This document shows, in pieces, positions 5,676 through 7,702 of a stretch of 7,702 nucleotides of DNA; position 1 is the stretch's first letter; every line of letters starts with the position of its first letter. The translations under genes were made by a program, and so were the position numbers. The DNA is from Bacteroidota bacterium (GTDB lineage: Bacteria > Bacteroidota > Bacteroidia > Bacteroidales > UBA932), in the NCBI GenBank assembly GCA_017860395.1, contig JAGDMC010000062.1:1-7702 (forward strand). Direction: 5' to 3'. Under the pieces are notes generated by a model. It saw nothing but the letters and a program-made list of their open reading frames with translations. It made no database searches and was not told where the DNA came from.

Positions 5676-6908
5676 TTACAGATTCAATGTTTCTCCTTCG
5701 CTCTTTGCTACAATTACAGCTCCTGTTAGGTCTCCCCATACATTTACGGCAGAGCGGATCATATCAAGCGGTTGCTGAACAACCAGTACAAGCGCGATTC
5801 CTTCCAGCGGCAAGCCTACTGCTTTGAGTACAACTGCAAGCATTACAAGACCGGCGAGCGGGATTCCTGCTGCACCAACAGCCGCAAGCAAACTTGTGAG
5901 CACCACAACAATTTGCTGTACAAGAGTAAGTTCAATGCCATATACCTGCGCGACAAAAATAGCTGTAACGCATTCAAAAAGTGCAGTTCCGTTCATATTG
6001 ATTGTATTGCCCAATGGCAAACAGAAGCCTGCTATTTTGCGTGAAACGCCTGTTTTTTCCTGGATGTCTTTTAAGTTGATAGGAAGCGAGGCAGCTGAGG
6101 ATGCGGTAAAGAAAGTGGTCATTAAGCCCGTCCCCATCTGACTCATGAATTTGTACGGATTTTTACGGGTAAACGCCAGATATATACCAGGCAATATGGC
6201 CAGACCCTGAATAAGACACCCGCCGGCAATAATGGCAGCATAAATGCCAAGGCTTCCGAACATTATTTTAAGTGCCTTCGGATCTCCGGCCTGGGCTCCC
6301 ACCATAGTGGATACAACCCCAAACAACCCGATAGGTGCAAACCGGATAACCAGAAATGTTATCTTAATCATTACCTCATAACCTCCGTTAAAAAAATCGG
6401 TTAAAAGAGTACGGCTTTTTGGGGTAGATACGGTAATAAAAAAACCAAACAGGATGGCAAAGAATATAACAGGAAGCATCTGCCCCTGTGCCATTGCTTT
6501 AAAGACATTATCCGGGACAATGGCTACAATCTGGTCGATAAATGATATTTCGGTACTTGCAACATTTGTAACATTTTCCTGAAATTGCAAATCAACTCCC
6601 CTGCCCGGTTGGAAAGTGTTAACAAGCAACAAGCCCAAAATACAGGCGATAAGTGTGGTGAAAAAGTAATAAGCTAATGTTTTGCCGGCAATTCTGCCAA
6701 AGTCGGAAGACTCTCCGATGCTGGAAACTCCCATTACCAATGCACAGAATACTAATGGAATAACGACCATTTGCAGGCCACGGAGAAAAAGATCTCCCAT
6801 CCATTTTGTATAGATAGTGTACTCATGACCAAAAATCCCTAACAGGATGCCTAACGTTATCCCGATAAGGATCTGCCAAGGCAAAGCGAGCTTAAATTTT
6901 TTCCCCAT
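5676..6908 (-). CDS. Dicarboxylate/amino acid:cation symporter (DAACS / SLC1 family)
   Basis: This 410-residue inner-membrane carrier matches the length of the GltPh/GltP family. The expected elements are present: the first hydrophobic helix after a short basic N-terminus, LQMVVIPLVFCALVMG (45-60), the YYFFTT segment of helix 3 (80-85), the hairpin-1 serine-rich motif TASSAASLP (268-276), helix 7 NMNGT (304-308), hairpin-2 AAGIP (346-350) and helix 8 LDMIRSAVNVWGD (381-393). Aligned by eye with GltPh, R385 corresponds to the arginine that binds the substrate side-chain carboxylate, D382 to the aspartate contacting the amino group, and N389 and D393 to conserved substrate/sodium ligands. This predicts an acidic amino acid (aspartate/glutamate-like) taken up with Na+ or H+. 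The usual NMDGT is NMNGT here. It is the first gene of an apparent two-gene operon with the PLP enzyme 16 bases downstream. Confidence 0.93.
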   Translation of the reverse strand: MGKKFKLALPWQILIGITLGILLGIFGHEYTIYTKWMGDLFLRGLQMVVIPLVFCALVMGVSSIGESSDFGRIAGKTLAYYFFTTLIACILGLLLVNTFQPGRGVDLQFQENVTNVASTEISFIDQIVAIVPDNVFKAMAQGQMLPVIFFAILFGFFITVSTPKSRTLLTDFFNGGYEVMIKITFLVIRFAPIGLFGVVSTMVGAQAGDPKALKIMFGSLGIYAAIIAGGCLIQGLAILPGIYLAFTRKNPYKFMSQMGTGLMTTFFTASSAASLPINLKDIQEKTGVSRKIAGFCLPLGNTINMNGTALFECVTAIFVAQVYGIELTLVQQIVVVLTSLLAAVGAAGIPLAGLVMLAVVLKAVGLPLEGIALVLVVQQPLDMIRSAVNVWGDLTGAVIVAKSEGETLNL

Positions 6909-6923
6909 ATATACTTTATTTTT

Positions 6924-6967
6924 AAAAAAAATCCCGTCAACCTTTTATTGAAAAGCCATACGGGATT
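6924..6967 (-). terminator. Intrinsic terminator (or leader attenuator) between the C1 peptidase and the symporter
   Basis: Read on the minus strand, AATCCCGT (6967-6960) pairs perfectly with ACGGGATT (6937-6930). The loop holds a smaller CTTTT-CAAT-AAAAG hairpin. A run of T follows the stem directly (6930-6924). It lies 66 bases after the peptidase stop and so probably ends that transcript. It also lies downstream of a candidate symporter promoter, so it may act in the symporter leader. There is no T-run on the plus strand side, so it works in one direction only. Confidence 0.75.
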
Positions 6968-6981
6968 AGGTTCTTCGCTTA

Positions 6982-6989
6982 CAAATGTA
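6982..6989 (-). promoter_or_regulatory. Candidate -7 promoter element for the symporter operon
   Basis: On the minus strand this reads TACATTTG, a perfect TAnnTTTG match, 73 bases before the symporter ATG and within the gap after the peptidase stop. Transcripts from it would pass through the hairpin at 6967-6924 before reaching the start. No clear -33 element is seen, so the assignment is tentative. Confidence 0.4.
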
Positions 6990-7032
6990 GCGATTTTCCT
7001 TTCACATTTATTACGAAATAACTAACATAAAA

Positions 7033-7702
7033 TTATAAATTCAGTTTTTCGCGGATATTTTTTGGAATTGCGCTCTTGTGTACCAGAATTGAAATAGTTT
7101 TTGCCTTCACATAATTTTCGGATAGATAGTTAAAACCCCCAAACCGGTTAATTTCCGGCTTCCATGAGTTCTTTACAATGTAATAAGATGTCCCGTTTTC
7201 ATCTTTTGCAAGTCCCATAAGATGCATCAGATGGTCGTCGGTGGTTGCATTGGATTCAAACCCCTTTTGCCTGCTCTCCTGAGTTACTACGTCCTCTTTA
7301 TATACTTTAGTAAATGAAAGCTCTTTTCCTTTCTCATTTTCCAGCTCTTCTTTTGTGGCATTTACTGCAATTCCCATTCTGTCCGAATAGCTTTTTTCAC
7401 TCATATCGCCATCCCAACATACAGTATGGCCATTTTTGAGAGCATAATCAATTACCTGCATAAATTCATCCAGAGGTAAGTTATAATAATTGCCGGAGTC
7501 CCAGTTGTCCGGGATTTCAAGTGCAAATTTTGAATAATAGGAATGGTGGGAGAAACTTGTAATCTCGACATAATCGTCAAGGTTAATTCCCAGACTGTTG
7601 AAAAATGTTACAGGTGTGAAATTCGTGCCTTTATAAATAAAATTCGATGGAACAGTTCCAAGATAGATGTCAAGCAAACTGTTTACAAGTTTTTCGTATT
7701 CG
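7033..7702 (-). CDS. C1 family cysteine peptidase, PepC/bleomycin hydrolase-like, C-terminal part (5' end beyond window)
   Basis: The frame is open to the right edge of the window. It gives about 222 residues that form the C-terminal half of a papain-fold aminopeptidase of the C1B (PepC/bleomycin hydrolase) type. Marks are the mid-domain NLPLDEFMQVIDYALKNGHTV, then TVCWDGDMSE, then TTDDHLMHLMGL containing the catalytic His (codon at 7231-7233) and YYIVKNSW containing the catalytic Asn (codon at 7168-7170). The C-terminal block SENYVKAKTISILVHKSAIP leads to a basic end, as in this family. The catalytic Cys and any signal peptide lie outside the window. A TTG at 7677 is not the true start, since eight more codons continue in frame to the edge and half the enzyme is missing. 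The family trims peptides from the N-terminus in the cytoplasm, or outside it if a signal peptide exists. The glycine that often follows NSW is lysine here. Confidence 0.88.
   Translation of the reverse strand, partial: EYEKLVNSLLDIYLGTVPSNFIYKGTNFTPVTFFNSLGINLDDYVEITSFSHHSYYSKFALEIPDNWDSGNYYNLPLDEFMQVIDYALKNGHTVCWDGDMSEKSYSDRMGIAVNATKEELENEKGKELSFTKVYKEDVVTQESRQKGFESNATTDDHLMHLMGLAKDENGTSYYIVKNSWKPEINRFGGFNYLSENYVKAKTISILVHKSAIPKNIREKLNL

Noticed and set aside
5350..5739. 129-residue minus-strand frame spanning the symporter/PLP-enzyme junction
   Set aside because: It is out of frame with two well-supported genes and its translation shows no domain.

Overview
The window looks like a chromosomal segment from a member of the Bacteroidota, probably Bacteroidales-like. 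The signs are an AT-rich genome with little Shine-Dalgarno sequence, perfect or near-perfect copies of the Bacteroidota -7 promoter element TAnnTTTG in the intergenic gaps, a small outer-membrane beta-barrel protein with a signal peptide ending in AQ, a GH18 lipoprotein with an acidic start to its mature region, and a secreted TlpA-like thioredoxin. No RNA gene, CRISPR array, insertion sequence or phage gene is visible. Coding density is high and no gene-free stretch exceeds about 170 bases.

Layout from left to right: (1) 1-1079, plus strand: the C-terminal part of aminodeoxychorismate synthase component I (pabB) overlaps by 4 bases a short class IV aminotransferase-fold protein, probably the 4-amino-4-deoxychorismate lyase (pabC role). 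Together they would make p-aminobenzoate for folate. (2) 1097-1966, minus strand: an FkbM-family SAM methyltransferase, convergent with pabC. (3) 2138-2776, plus strand: a small outer-membrane beta-barrel protein, followed by a strong bidirectional terminator. (4) 2840-3958, minus strand: a GH18 (chitinase-like) lipoprotein. It is divergent from (5) 4049-4558, plus strand: a periplasmic TlpA/ResA-type thioredoxin. Their promoters lie back to back in about 90 bases. (6) 4550-6908, minus strand: a dicarboxylate/amino acid:cation symporter followed 16 bases later by a threonine-synthase-family PLP enzyme with an N-terminal zinc ribbon. The PLP gene overlaps the thioredoxin gene tail to tail by 9 bases. 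(7) 7033-7702, minus strand: the C-terminal part of a PepC/bleomycin-hydrolase-like C1 peptidase, followed by an intrinsic terminator.

Two functional pairings stand out: the pabB-pabC pair, and the symporter plus PLP-enzyme pair, which suggests uptake and metabolism of an amino acid, possibly supplied with substrate by peptidases such as the one upstream. The other genes look like independent units.

I do not see a clearly new multi-gene system here. The observations most worth checking are the odd coupling residues of the symporter, the true substrate of its PLP-enzyme partner, the terminator-like hairpin between a candidate promoter and the symporter start, and the symmetrical divergent promoter of the GH18 and thioredoxin genes.
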